From: Paramecium octaurelia
Lineage: Eukaryota > Ciliophora > Oligohymenophorea > Peniculida > Parameciidae
DNA: 64,000 nt
Assembly: GCA_905182995.1 (NCBI GenBank)
Contig: CAJJDP010000083.1
Location: 67,515 to 131,514 of the forward strand
Direction: 5' to 3'
The notes below the pieces were generated by a model that did not search any database, had not been told where the DNA came from, and saw only the letters and a program-made list of their open reading frames with translations. A program made the translations under genes and the position numbers. Below, piece by piece: positions 26,701-38,434 of the stretch. How positions within the stretch are numbered: position 1 is the first letter of the stretch; each line of letters opens with the position of its first letter.

Positions 26701-29484
26701 GGCATCAAATTACAATCTTAGAGATTTAATCTTTACTGGACTGTTGATTGCCTCAAACAGTACATCCACTTAATACTTTGTATGGTAATCATTCTTTTTA
26801 TAATACAGGATGCTAATTAATTATGATTTACAAGTTACTTCTCTTTCTAAAATATAATGCTCACTCTAATTATGAAGAATATGTTTTCTTCATCATTGGT
26901 CAAACTTAGGTTTCTGAGATTCACCAACTACTTGTGAATCATATATTATTAGTCCTTTTATTTGTTTATCTTAAAATTGAGTATCCTATTCAAAAGAATG
27001 ATGTTGTTCTTTATACACTCTATTATAATAGAAAACATTAAGTGATACCTCCATAACTGCGAATTAGTAAGTGGAATTTCTCCTTCTCATCACACAAAGT
27101 CGATTAGATGATCATCCTTCTATAAAGATTGACCACATTGATCAACTCTCTATATGCATTCAGAGTTTTGTCTTTTTCGACCGAATACAACTTCAATCTG
27201 ATCCCAGTGATGTTGATTTATTCGTATAAATAAGTTGTATACATCCATCTAAACAAATCCTTCAGAATTCCCATTTGCTCTATCTCATTTTTGGTCAGTT
27301 CGAATTAATACTTGGGAAACATAATAAAATTGTAGTTATCACCATTCCTATTGCTCATTGTTTCATTATAACGCAAGTAAGGTAAGCATTGAGAAGCTTA
27401 TGATTGGTACTCCTTAATAAAGACCTCAATTATTTGAGCCCAATTTTTGATATTATCAATCTATAAATTCTACAATTAAGCCCTATAAACTATTTTGTTA
27501 TTTGTGGTATCTTAGAATGATATAAGAATGTTATCTGATGATGCTATCTATAGACAACATGACCATAAAATAGTTCTACTGTGATAACACAATGAAAATT
27601 AAAACTTCGGGATATAAGTATTGGATTATTCCATAAAGAAGGTTGTGGCAGTCCTTAAAGTCAAGATGTTCCTTCTTTGAGGTCGTTTAGGATTCTGCTG
27701 TTGAGTTTGTTATTAGTTCTATTGCTGCTGCTACTATTATTAGACTGATTAGGGTATTGCAATGATTATCTGTGATTTGGTGGGGATACTCTCAATAAGA
27801 CTAGACTTTTAGATGGCTTGACTGATTTGAGAGGCAGCATCAGGTGAACTCACGACCATCCCACTTCTCCTTCTTTCCGAAGTCTATGGATCTGGATCTT
27901 TTTAGGAAGGTATCTGTTGTATCAAGGGAATTGAAAGTTGTTGTGGTTGTAATTGAAATTCCTTGTGTTCTTTTTTGATCGATATGGTTTTTTATCTTCT
28001 AATAGATTTACCTAGATCCGCATTCTTGGGCGTAGAAGATGCACTCAGTTAAGCTATGTCGAGGATTTATTGGAATCTAGAACTAATCAGGTTCTTCAGT
28101 TTATAGGGATTGCTGAGATTGTTCAACTTATCAATTTTCCCTTGAGATGATTAAGAATGTGTAATGCTGTGATCCTTGCCAGAAATCTTATGATCTGATT
28201 CAGTAGCTGGTTTGACAGGAGATGGTAATTCAAGAATTGAGTCCTGGTGATCTTATTCGAAGTCTTGGAAGGTAAGTAATGGTAAATCTTCTTAAGCAGA
28301 GGGCTGAGTTTTGTATCTTTCTATGATAATACAAATGTATACAAGTGCATGTAGACAAGGTCACTGGTTTTTAGATTTTAAAGCATCCTTTTCTGACAAT
28401 CTTATTGATGTGGTAATTTTCAACTTGGATTTAGAAAATGGGATCCTCTTCGATGTGTTGATATTGAGTATTAAGGAGTTTAGATGCAGAAGCCTTGATT
28501 ATTCTTTTGCTTGTGGCTGACGTTTGAGTTTGCTCTGTTTTAACTATTTTCCCCAAATCCGAATACCTATTGGTAGTTTTGGTCGATTCCTTAGGAACTT
28601 CTTGGGGCATCAAGTTATTAATCTACAGAATGGGTTTCCTAATTTAGCTTTTGGGCTTGCTCTCTTCATTTACTTGCGACTGTGAATTGATGGAGAGCTT
28701 GGCTTACTGAATTATTTGCAGTGTCTTTATAATATCACTCTGAAACTTATAATCGTTGAAGTAGAATTGAGACTATTGTAACAATTGAATCAGGACGATG
28801 GCATTGGTGTCGTTGTTACTGACTTTGAGTATTTTATTCCAATAGGAGGAAAACAATTCGACATCCATTTTGAATAATAAATGACTGTAATTGGCTCCTT
28901 TTTTGAGGGATTTCTCAATTAACTTGGCTATTTGTTCGAAGACTCTCTCCACGTTGCCAATTTGCTTGCTTATTTTGACATAGCCTATGTAACCGATGAT
29001 AATTCGAATTAGAAAATGCAATTGATTGGTTTTCCAAATGAGCATGTTGATCAATTTACGAAATTCCATTTTGAGATTGCAATCGTCTTTAAGTAATTTC
29101 TGTTTTAGGAGGAGATATTGGTTCAACATGGAGCAGGTTTGAAATTCGATTAAGCCTTCATAGAAAATATGGTATTTAATTAGAAAGTCCTCGTATGCTT
29201 ATTGGATGTATTTGTGAATAGGTTTGCCATAGGTTAATTGGGAAGCCACAAAGTAGGCCAACAGTTTATGTTTCAATTTGTCCCAATCTTTGCAGCCTTC
29301 AATTTTCTTGATTTTCTGAACCTCCCCAGCACTATCACTATTCACCAACTACATAAGTAATCATGTGGGCAATTACCTAATCAATAAGAGTTTAATTTAT
29401 CAACCTAATTCCCAAATACTCTTAAACAACACTGTTGTTTATTTGAAATAGAGATTGCAGTTTTTAAATGTCTTTATTGGACAT
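23773..29484 (-). CDS. Very large protein of unknown family with poly-Q linker
   Basis: I do not recognise this gene. The start at 29484 reads MSNKDIQKLQSLFQINNSVV. At least five short introns rejoin one frame: 28 nt near 29365, 22 nt near 28330, 29 nt near 27035, 26 nt near 26835. The product is about 1,850 residues. An N-terminal helical domain (about 250 residues) is followed by a disordered, S/P/Q-rich region with a poly-Q run near 27730 encoded by mixed TAA, TAG, CAG and CAA. A long, alternating helix/strand C-terminal half follows, with YNFIMFPKYQFELTKNEIEQ near 27300 and NGPTCWIIQML near 25925. There is no signal peptide and no obvious membrane helix. The stop TGA (23773-23775) overlaps the ATG of the next gene. 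A regulatory scaffold is a guess. One single gene is supported by frame continuity over long stretches. Confidence 0.65.
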
Positions 29485-29524
29485 CGAATTAACTTTTCAA
29501 TAAAATTTTATTTTGTTTTTTTAA

Positions 29525-29980
29525 ATGAGTTATCTCTATTCACCCTACAGATCCTATGCCAGACCCTACTAGTATTCACCCACCCGTTCATATGTTTCCC
29601 CAGTTTACACATCCACTCCACCAAGAGGTAAAACTTCAATGCAAAATACTTAAGGCAATTCTTGGGTGGAAAGAATCCCTGTTGAACAGAGATACACTGA
29701 GTATGTTCCCGAGCAGAGAATTGAATACAAGCCAGTCGAGAGAAGATATACAGACTACGTGGAAAGTAGGAAATCATTGAAATCATTAAGTCGAACATTA
29801 CAGAGATTATGTGCCAGTCCCAAGACTGGAAAGAAGAGTAGAATACGTGCCAATAGAGAGATACAATGAAGCAGTTGACTATGTTCCGGTGGAGAGATCC
29901 AGTGTTGTTCGCTAGCCTCTCTCAAATTCTTTAGCCTACAGCAGATATTCCAGATACCCATCCAGATATTATTATTATTG
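29525..29980 (+). CDS. Small alveolin-like (epiplasm/inner membrane complex) protein
   Basis: Alveolins are cytoskeletal proteins beneath the cortical alveoli of ciliates, apicomplexans and dinoflagellates, defined by valine- and proline-rich charged repeats (EKxVEVP, VExxVxyV). Here the core reads VERIPVEQRYTEYVPEQRIE, then YKPVERRYTDYV, and, after a 25-nt intron near 29767, VPRLERRVEYVPIERYNEA and VDYVPVERS. The ends are tyrosine-, serine- and arginine-rich, another alveolin trait. A 27-nt intron near 29620 is possible but not needed. Start 29525 (MSYLYSPYRSYARPYQYSPT); stop TGA 29978-29980; about 140 residues, short for the family. A structural role in the cell cortex is likely. Its start lies 40 bp from that of the divergent large gene. 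Confidence 0.75.
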
Positions 29981-30196
29981 ATTATTATTATATATTAATT
30001 CCACATCCATGCGAACACTGGAAGACAGTTGTGTTTCTTTAAATTTTTATAATTACTCTAAATGGATCGTATATAGATGAAGGTAGATTCTTTACAATAT
30101 GCTAGTGTTATCAACTATATTTTGTAAGATTCATTCATAATGCGCATAAAAACCTGAATGATAGATAACCTATAATTTAATAATATAATAATTAGA

Positions 30197-31756
30197 ATGA
30201 AAAAAAACAATTAATCTACAATCACAGACATTCATTTTGAGAAGCTCCAAAGACCGGATTTATTGTATACGAGAAATTCATAGAGCACTCAACAATGCAT
30301 GCAATTATTATAGAAGGATCCAACTTTGCGATCGGAGTAGGAGAACGAGAAGCTTGGTTAATTGTTGAGGGGTCATGAATTCTTTAGAACCTCGGACAAT
30401 GAATTTCTAATAGAGTGTTGTCAAGTAAGATCTTGTGGTCATCTGATAGTTAATGAGATTTGAATAGTTCCACAAAAATTAGGTGATCTTCTCTAAAAAC
30501 CAATTGGATTAAAATAAACTGATAATCATTTTGTCAGGGGATGTAGTTTTGAATAAGGGAACCCAAGAGATGATCCATCTCAAACATTTTGGGTCGAATC
30601 TCCTTCTCTTTGGAAGTGAATGCTATTCTGACATGTATACATTCATGATTTTAGATCAGATTGGAATGTTACATCTAAAACTGTCTGTAAAGTCGCAGCA
30701 ATTTCTAAGCATGATTTTAGAGTCAATCTGATGAATTTTGAAGTTAGTCGCATTACTAAGGAGATCTCTCAATTGTATGCCTTCCCCATCTTCAAGAATG
30801 TTCCATACGCCTAAGTACGCAAGTTCTATGCCAATTCCATGTCGCAGACCTTCCAATGTCTAGATATCGTATACTTGTAGGAACAGATGATCAAATAAAT
30901 TTATTTGGTTATCAAAGGGATTTTCGAATTAAGAGAACTCGAAAAGGGAGTTGCGAAAGCAGTTCACATATTCACCCAAGGACAATTGATAGGAGAAAAC
31001 GAATTGAACAACAAAACATCATTGTGCAATGGCACTGCCTTTTGTATTAGTGAGGAAGGTTAATTACTTATATTTGATCATGACTTTTTCAAAGCCTAAG
31101 TCCTGCCCACCATAGAGGAGAATCTGCCCAACAAGTGCAAAACTCAAGTGTCCCGAAATGAGAAAGTCTTCAATAACAAAGCGTCTCTAACTGGAGAAAT
31201 TGTGCCCAAGAAAACTCTTTCAAGACATTACAATTTTAAGAAGAGCAGTGAAGATGTCGAGGAACAACAGAAGCAACCGGTAGTCTAAAAAAATTAAATA
31301 CGATCGACTCATTCCATTAATTCAGTTCACCAATCTCAATCGAATAATTCGGAAGATCTTAATGAATCCCAAATCAATAATCTCAATAGCATTGCCAATC
31401 CTTCTCAAGTTAAACAACCTGCAGTATTCAATCGCTTGAGAATGAGTCTACGGAATACTCAGAAATCAGTGCATTTGTAGAATGAATAGCTGAGGTCTTC
31501 GATCATAAATAGTCCTGTGCGATCCACTGTAAATAGATAGAGTTCCTTCTAATTGAGTCTTTAGAAAATGAAGGAGGAGGCTGCTCTTAGGAAATCGCAG
31601 TAGCAAATGAATTTGAGGATGCCTCTGAAGAATGAGTTGCTAAATAAATTTTTGAATCGGAAAGAAGAATACGGTGACATAGCTGCTAAAAATAGGATGA
31701 GGAGAACTCTCTCCCAAACTACGAATGTGAAAAAACCTGTATAAATAAACAAATGA
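30197..31756 (+). CDS. Protein with two cyclic-nucleotide-binding-like domains
   Basis: The start at 30197 (MKKNNQSTITDIHFEKLQRP) is followed, after a 25-nt intron near 30431, by a first cNMP-binding-like fold: FEQFHKNQVIFSKNQLDQNK, LIIILSGDVVL, and FGSECYSDI. A 20-nt intron near 30637 joins it to DWNVTSKTVCKVAAISKHDF, the usual final strands and helix. A second copy follows (FPIFKNVPYAQVRKFY; IYLVIKGIFELRELEKG; GQLIGENEL). The C-terminal 170 residues are polar, S/N/Q- and K/R-rich, ending at TGA 31754-31756. About 500 residues. The canonical phosphate-binding cassette (GELALL..PRxA) is poorly conserved in both copies, so ligand binding is doubtful; the domains could be scaffolds. There is no kinase or channel part, so this resembles a stand-alone or PKA-regulatory-like protein. 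Confidence 0.7.
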
Positions 31757-31780
31757 GATATATTATTTAATTTAAATATT

Positions 31781-31787
31781 AAAAAAA
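31781..31787 (-). terminator. RNA polymerase III terminator of tRNA-Ile
   Basis: A run of seven A on the plus strand is a T7 run immediately 3' of the tRNA on the minus strand, the normal Pol III stop signal. Confidence 0.75.
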
Positions 31788-31861
31788 TGGTCTCGGAGGG
31801 GATCGAACCCTCGACCGTCAGCTTATTAGACTGACGCTCTAACCAACTGAGCTACGAGACC
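31788..31861 (-). tRNA. tRNA-Ile (anticodon AAU)
   Basis: The minus strand folds into a complete cloverleaf. A 7-bp acceptor stem (GGTCTCG with CGAGACC) is followed by a D arm GCTC/GAGC with an AGTTGGTTA loop. The anticodon stem TCAGT/GCTGA (one G-T pair) closes a loop CTAATAA with anticodon AAT, reading ATT. The variable loop is CGGTC and the T arm GAGGG/CCCTC has the loop TTCGATC. The discriminator base is A. There is no intron and no encoded CCA. Internal A and B boxes are in place. It sits in the 170-bp gap between two plus-strand protein genes, on the opposite strand. Confidence 0.95.
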
Positions 31862-31929
31862 TGTGCTGAGATTTTTATCTCTACTTTTAATAAATATATG
31901 TAGGCAATAATAAATTTCTTAAATTATAG

Positions 31930-33143
31930 ATGGAATTAGAAGGCAACACAAAATTCAATGAGTACGAGGAGAAAATCAGAAATCATTAAGTCAATGGTCA
32001 CAATTACCAGCAAGATAAATTGCATTAGAAGAAGGAGTCAGATGCTTAATTTTTAATTGCTTAAAACCCACTCATAATGAGAAATCTCTTGATCATAATA
32101 GACATAACCAGATCATCTAAAATAGGTGATTTCAAGCCAAGTCGTTTGGCAGTGGCTTTACAATTTTTGCCTGTACGAACCCCATATTCACAATTAGGCA
32201 TTCATTGAGTAATTTCTAGAGTGCAATCCCTTATCCTAGATTGGCATAGCAGTTGCAGAAGAATATAGATGTAAAACCATTCTGGATTTTACATCCTCTT
32301 CTGTGAACATAAAATAATATTTGTCAACAATCCATTCAATAAATGAAGCAGGATTTTCGATGGCAGCCTGTTTATAAGTATCATAACTAAGTGACTACAA
32401 TATTAGACAGCCTTGCACGTCTTTTCTACCACTTAACTGCATGCCTAATCAAGTATCCTGGTTGTAACTACCTCCACATATTCAGACGATAAGCTTGACT
32501 TAAATGAATGGAGTGAGAAATGCAAATCTGCAGCTATTCAAATAAATGTGATCTCCTTTACAGGATCTATCAATCAATTAATTAAGATAACATAAGCAAC
32601 AGATGGATAATACCTATGTCCCTTGAATGAATTTCAGTTTAGCTAAGAAATATAGGTGAGATATTGACTAATATATAAGAAATTTGTTTCACCATAAGAA
32701 TCAAAGAATCATATGATCATTACTTAGTTGGTAAAGATTGGATTCCCATAGAAACTAATAGTTAGTCAACCTACTTTATGCCAATGTCATTTAGAAATAG
32801 TGTAATTATTGATGATGATAATGATAGGTACAATTTTTATAAATGTCCGGTTTGTTATAGTAAGGTTTGTTCTCCTCCTCTTTTATGTCCAATCTGTTCG
32901 ACTTGGATAGTACTACCACACTAGATACTCAGAAGTGATGGTTCCAATACTTTGGGAGTATTTGAAATAACGAATGATGGGTTAGATCATGTCTGCAGCG
33001 GGTGTTTGGAACCAACTACGGTTATCCATTCTACTTGCGAGAGATGCAAGAACTTTTTCTGTTTGTAATACATTTATCTTCATTTTAGAGATTGTGATAT
33101 TCTAATCCATTCTAAATTTAAGGTGTGTCCAGGATGTGCTTGA
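31930..33143 (+). CDS. SSL1: TFIIH core subunit p44 (Ssl1/GTF2H2)
   Basis: p44 is a core TFIIH subunit that contacts and stimulates the XPD helicase in transcription initiation and nucleotide excision repair. The start is MELEGNTKFNEYEEKIRNHQ. The vWA-like domain follows: RNLLIIIDITRSSKIGDFKP (intact DxTxS-type motif), SQIGIAVAEEYRCKTILDFT and SSILVVTTSTYSDDKLDLNE. Then LVKIGFPQKL and the zinc region: CQCHLEIVYNFYKCPVCYSK, CPICSTWIVLPH, and the C-terminal ring-like module CSGCLEP...CERCKNFFCLDCD...CPGC. At least six short introns (24-29 nt) are needed, each restoring the frame. Stop TGA 33141-33143; about 350 residues, close to the yeast and human proteins without their extensions. Confidence 0.9.
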
Positions 33144-33366
33144 TTGTTGTGATGGATATAAATTTTAATAATACAATTATCTTAAGTCGCAAGATTTCAT
33201 TAATCATAATATTAAGATTAGCAAGAATTGGAATTGTAAGCCAATCGAAAAATACTCTGATGCAAACGAAGGATTTTATAATATCAGGAATGATTTAGAG
33301 AAGGAAGTAACTTCTTTCATTCATATAGGATATTTAAATGATTTAATTTAGTTAATTTATTTATTA

Positions 33367-34645
33367 ATGTTTGCTACGGTCGATCCACTTACTGGAGGTT
33401 TGATTTGGGAAGTTGAAGGGTAGAAGGAGAAGGAATAAAAGGAGAAGACTAAGGTGAAATATGTTGAAATCAAGGATGTGAATGTTTAATTCAATCCTAG
33501 ACCCAGTAGGTATAATTGATTAGTATTAAAAGATTATCATTGGAGGAGAAAATCAAATTATTAGAGCCAATTGGAGAAGAATTGATCAACAAGGATGAAT
33601 TAATCAACCTATTGAGAACAAAAACATTTCCAATTTGCTATGATGGATTTGAACCAAGTGGAAGAATGCACATTGCACAAGGATTACTTAGAGCACTAAA
33701 TGTGAATAGATTGGTTGATGCAGGATGTATATTCATCTTTTGGGTTGCTGATTGGTTTGCCTTACTCAATAACAAGATGGGAGGAGATCTGAATAAAATA
33801 AAGAATGTAGGTCGCTACTTCATTGAAGTTTGGAAGGCTGCAGGAATGAAAATGCATAACGTGTATAATAGAGATAATAACGTAATAGGAAATTCCTTTG
33901 GGCTTCAGATGAAATCAACAAGAGACCAAATGATTATTGGTTAAGAGTGTTGGATTTAGCTCGTAAATTTAATGTTTCAAGAATTAAGAGATGCGGATAA
34001 ATCATGGGTAGAAATGACGACGAGTAAGACGATAAGATGGCTGTTGCCTAATTGTTTTATCCATGCATGCAATGCAATGACATCTTCTTCTTGGAGGCTG
34101 ACATTTGTCAATTGGGTATGGATCAAAGGTAATAATTCTATTAAATTCATTTTAGAAAAGTCAACATGTTGGCAAGAGAATATGCTGACAAATCAACAGA
34201 TGCTTATAAACCAATTATTATGTCACATCACATGATGATGGGTTTACTTGAAGGTCAAACAAAGATGTCGAAATCCGACTTAAATTCAGCCATCTTTATG
34301 GAGGATTCAGCAGAAGATGTTAAGAAAAAGATAAAGAATGCTTATTGTCCACCTTAAATTACTAAGGATAATCCTGTGTTGGATTACACCAAAGAAATCA
34401 TTTTTGGATGGAGAAATAAGCTCTAGATTTTAAGAAAGCCTGAAAATGGTGGAGACAAGGAATATACATCCTATGCTGAATTGGAAGCAGATTTTGTCTC
34501 AGGAGCACTTCATCCTGGGGATTTGAAACCAGCAGTCACCCTAGTTCTCAATGAGCTAATCTAGCCTGTTAGAGACCATTTTGCCAAGGACCCTGAAGCA
34601 AGGGCTTTGTTATAAGAGATTAGATCATATCAAGTGACAAAATGA
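33367..34645 (+). CDS. Tyrosyl-tRNA synthetase (cytosolic, eukaryotic/archaeal type)
   Basis: It charges tRNA-Tyr with tyrosine. The start (MFATVDPLTGGLIWEVEGQK) and a lysine-rich leader precede a 23-nt intron (33507-33529) leading to LSLEEKIKLLEPIGEELINK. Class I signatures are present: the tyrosine pocket CYDGFEPSGRMHIAQG (HIGH equivalent), VADWFALLNNKMGGDL, and KMSKSDLNSAIFMEDS (exact KMSKS). A 26-nt intron joins GMKMHNV to KFLWASDEINKRPNDYW, and a 27-nt intron follows GMDQR near 34130. The end is VTLVLNELIQPVRDHFAKDP...SYQVTK, TGA 34643-34645. About 400 residues without a C-terminal EMAP domain, as in many protists. The next gene converges with a 37-bp gap. Confidence 0.95.
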
Positions 34646-34682
34646 ATTTAAAGTATTAAATATAAAGGGAATTGGATAATCA

Positions 34683-35549
34683 TCATTTTTTAGCCATCAT
34701 CATCACACTCTTATATGTACTCTAACTACTACACCCTTTGGTTTTGAATTACCCATCAAATGCTAAGATGTCCATCTACTCTCTCTACTCTAAATCCTTC
34801 TTCATGTTTTGATACTTTTATAACAACCTTCATAGTGTGATTATATCCTATTACCTCTCCAAATCAATACTCCTATTCTTCCTTAATTCATCTTGGCCAG
34901 CCTTGATTCTCTATTGTAGCGCATTCAACTCATTCACATGTCTCTACTCGAATTGTTACAATTATGATTTAATCTTCAAACTTCTCTATGTCGAATATAA
35001 CTTAAGTTCCTCATCTTCAAGCTAAGCACGTTTGTTTTGTATGGCATGTGCCTCTACATAACTACAGATAGTAACCAATACATACTTCTTTTGTTTAGCC
35101 AAATGTTCCTCAATTTTCTTTAGATTCAAGACTTCCGAAGATTCTTTGGGTTTATAAGGAGTAGTTCGTTCCAGCTCTTCTTGCAATTGCTTATATTCAT
35201 TTTGCTGGCGATTTTGCAATTCAATTTCCACTTACTTGGCCTCCTCATTGAAATTCACCATTTTGTTATCCCAAAATTGATTGAATTAATTGTATTCTTC
35301 CATGTGAGCCTTTTCAGCCTAATCTTTTTGATTCTACCAATTGTGTATCAATTCCTTCTTTTTTTTCGTTATAAGTTGCTTCCTCAACTCGATAATTCTC
35401 TTCCTTGCATCTTCGGCCTCCATGTATTTCCCTTGCTTCTCACAAGCATTTTAGTGTTGAGTCAGTGTATTTATATAATCATCGACATCTTGAGCCGTTT
35501 GAAGATTTGGTTCATTCTTCATAGGGTCCAAAAAAGCAACGTTAGCCAT
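34683..35549 (-). CDS. Coiled-coil protein of unknown function
   Basis: The start at 35549 reads MANVAFLDPMKNEPNLQTAQ. From residue 30 on the sequence is almost entirely charged and helical (KYMEAEDARKRIIELRKQL; QFNQFWDNKMVNFNEEAKQ; QNEYKQLQEELERTTPYKPK; QRHVNELNALQQRIKAGQDE). A 27-nt intron near 34835 that contains a frame TGA joins it to LLQKYQNMKKDLEQREQMD. The C-terminus FDGQFKTKGCSS...MMMAKK ends at TGA 34683-34685. About 280 residues. An in-frame stretch near 35055-35080 (VLVTICSYVE) looks unlike its surroundings and may be an unresolved intron. The early motif with an EAEDARKRI-type segment resembles ciliary or centrosomal coiled-coil proteins, but I cannot name the family. Confidence 0.7.
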
Positions 35550-35751
35550 ATTTAATATAATTTTATATAAATAATAGGTTTATATAATTTAAACATAATT
35601 CCTACTTTTATAATAGTGCTCATTAACAATCACACCCTCTCTCTCTCTTGATTCACATAGTCGAGTTCATTACAGAAATGATCAATTATTGAAAATTATA
35701 ATTATATTATTTAATCAAACATTTAATTTGGGTTTGTAACGATAATATTTT

Positions 35752-36961
35752 ATGAATTCTTTAATTTAATAACATCGATCGGCATCAAGTAGACACCGAA
35801 GCTTTTTGAATATCACAGCGTCCCAACAACTAAGGATGCAATCTCCTCTCACTTACACTGAGAATAGTTAAATCAATTAAAAAGATCTCATTCATAAATT
35901 AGTTTAGACTCTAAGATTATAGCCGACCAAAAAGAACAAGGAAAACAAGAATAGACAATAGAAAGCAAGATCCCAATTGAATTCGGGTTAAAAATAACGA
36001 GTCCTCGAAGATAGACTTTAGAAGTTAGAAACCGCAAACTCTCCCACTTTAGGCTCTTAAAACAGAAGAAACTTCAACTTAACCCTACCACACATCACCT
36101 AAGCCAGGTATAAGAGCTTCAAGATGTTATAATTTTTGGGCAAGGGACGTTATAGCAATGTTCATTTAGCTATTGATGAAAACACTAATTATCACGTAGC
36201 CTTAAAAATAATGAAGAAGACTCAAATTTAATCAATGTCACAATCTATTGCCCAGGAAATTAAAATTTAGTATTTACTCAATCATCCAAACATAGTTAAA
36301 TTGTATACATTTTTTTAAAATAGTATTAAATTAATAATAAACTTTAGCTGATGAAATTGTTCTAGTCTTGGAATATTGTCCCAATGGCTAAATACATAAA
36401 ATACTCAAAGGCTTGCCTGAATGCTGCTTTCCAGAAAAATTAGCCTCATCATACATCCGCTAAATCCTGAGTGCTTTGATTTATCTACACAGAAATGGCA
36501 TAATTCATAGAGACCTAAAACCAGAGAATATATTCTTATGTTATGTATCCTCCCTTATTTAAATTTAGAATCAAATAAAGATTGCTGATTTCACTTATTC
36601 AGTGTATTCACCTGAGGATTAAAGGCAAACACAATGTGGATCTCTGGCCTACTTGTCTCCTGAGATAATTCGAGGGGAGAACTACGATAAGAGCACTGAC
36701 ATGTGGTCTCTTGGAGTACTGGCTTACGAATTATGCTGTGGGGAAACACCCTGGGAAGATTTAAGATAGGATGAAATGCAATAAATGATATAGGATGGCA
36801 TAATTAAAATGCCTGATTCATTCTCTTGTGAATTAAAAGACTTTATTAGCAAATTAGTTACATCTGATTCGAAAAGTAGAATGACTGCAAAACAAGCAAT
36901 GGCTCATCCTTGGGTTTAACAATAGGAGGAATAGTTAACTTAATATGAATTTAATCTTTGA
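35752..36961 (+). CDS. Protein kinase, Aurora-like, with DFT instead of DFG
   Basis: The start at 35752 ([20 protein letters not shown]) gives a basic, Q/S-rich N-terminal tail of about 125 residues; the ATG at 35836 is in frame and possible. The kinase domain shows the glycine loop [12 protein letters not shown], the catalytic lysine in VALKIMKK, and [21 protein letters not shown] 25-nt intron follows, then [20 protein letters not shown] (36506-36529), a probable 24-nt intron, IADFT (DFG position is DFT, 36587-36595), [12 protein letters not shown] and [20 protein letters not shown]. It ends HPWVQ...FNL at TGA 36959-36961. About 385 residues. The activation segment [12 protein letters not shown] and the overall spacing are Aurora-like. 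The catalytic Asp, Lys and HRD are kept, so activity is likely despite the Thr. Probable mitotic or ciliary signalling. Confidence 0.88.
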
Positions 36962-37217
36962 ATCATTCGATATTGATTGAATTATATTCACGTTTCAAAA
37001 TATCAAAATTTGTTACATTTCTCTCAGCCTTATTATATGAAAATCTAACTTATAGATCGGATTATATTAAATTGTAGTTAGAATTGAGATATAAGTTAAA
37101 TATTCTAATTGTAGGCGCTCTCTCAGTATAAATTCGGAAAAGAATAGAATGATGATTAGAATAAGTTTTCATATAATAGAAATGTTCTTTCACATATAAA
37201 AAAATATTGAATTGTGA

Positions 37218-38434
37218 TCACATGCTTGTCGTTAAAAAATTCCTATGGTTGTAATATAGAAATAATATACAATGATTGATTTGCGAATGAACAGGATTGT
37301 CTTTTTTTCTTGATAAATTAATTGTTTGTAATTGATCCCTTTTTTTGAAAATAATTTGGTTTGATCAATTATTGACTTAATCTTTTTTGATTCACTGCTG
37401 CTATTAGGGAGATATCTACTGAAGTTTCAGTGTGTAATTTTTTAGGGGTTGGATGTGTTTTTAATTTGATGATCTTTTAATTATGGTTTTCCAAGGTTGA
37501 ATATTTACTCTAACTAATTTTAGTAGATTCTTGAGTCAGATGATCATTCATCTTGTGTCTTTCTTAATAGGTTGTCAGTTTTTCATTCAGACTTTTTTGC
37601 TATTGGTTTTCTACCGACAATAATCTCACTTTTTAATACAACTCCTCGTTTTCCCTTTTTAATTTCTTATAATAAATATTAAAACATTTACAATAATTGT
37701 TTATTTGGTGTTGCTGAATAATTCATTCTTTTCTTTCTCCATTTCCTCCAGTCGAGATATCAAATCTTCCTAATTCTACTGCATTAAATATTCATCCTTT
37801 GTTTATATGGTTAAATCAATACTCTAATATGATTTCGCACCTCAAATTCAAATTTTTGGAGTTGTTTTTCCAAAGCTTTGTAATCTTATTGCTATTTCTG
37901 GTGCTATTGCTGTATTACCATTTCAATTATTATCCTTAATTGTTCAATTGGACTATTTGTTTTAAGGAATCGATTTCTAGGCTAAACGTCATCATCACCA
38001 ACAATCTGACAAGATTTATAGAATTAATACTAAATTAAATAATGTAGTAATGAGCTCCTAAATTGTCGACATCTATTAAATTTAAATATAACTATATTCA
38101 TTTAATAATTTTAAATATCTAATGAGTATTAAAACTAAAGTCCATTCTACTATATTTAATTTTAAGATTGCATTCGAATGAGCAAAATTTCAGTGCCATT
38201 TTGATAAGTCAAGAGTTCACCATCTCCAGTGTTTATATCAACATATACTTGAATATTTTTACTATTCCCAATAAGAAGCTTAAATAAATTGCAGAGTTCT
38301 TTATAAATTAACATCAAGACTCCCTATTTTTAATAAAAAATTATCAAATAAATATAAAAACTCCTTTATTCATAAACAATATGAATCGTTTTAGGAGGAT
38401 GTTTAAGATAACTCTTAAGATTGACAATTCGAAT
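37218..38434 (-). CDS. Coiled-coil protein, 5' end unresolved
   Basis: The well-supported part starts at an ATG at 38072 (MSTIQELITTLFNL), a 25-nt intron, VGDDDVQPRNRFLKTNSPIE, a Q-rich helix, two 26-nt introns, and a long coiled coil (LISRLEEMEKEKNELFSNTK; LKRENEELYQKVRLLSVENQ). The tail is K/S-rich. A 28-nt intron near 37255 gives a stop at 37218-37220; without it the frame runs to TGA 37123. Upstream of 38072 the same exon frame continues through a candidate 20-nt intron into protein-like sequence (ELCNLFKLLIGNSKNIQVYV; DINTGDGELLTYQNGTEILL), open to a TGA at 38437, so the true start is probably upstream of 38072. No family is recognised; scaffold or cytoskeletal role inferred from the coiled coil. 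Confidence 0.6.

Noticed and set aside
29556-29780. Plus-strand frame offset from the alveolin-like gene
   Set aside because: It lies in another frame; the repeat-bearing VERIPVEQRY frame with a 25-nt intron explains the region.
31788-31861. A suppressor-type tRNA-Gln reading TAA/TAG
   Set aside because: The anticodon in the folded cloverleaf is AAT, which reads ATT (Ile).
33151-33366. Open plus-strand frame between p44 and TyrRS
   Set aside because: About 80 codons open, but it runs out of frame into the TyrRS start and has no protein-like features; TGA-only stops make such frames common.
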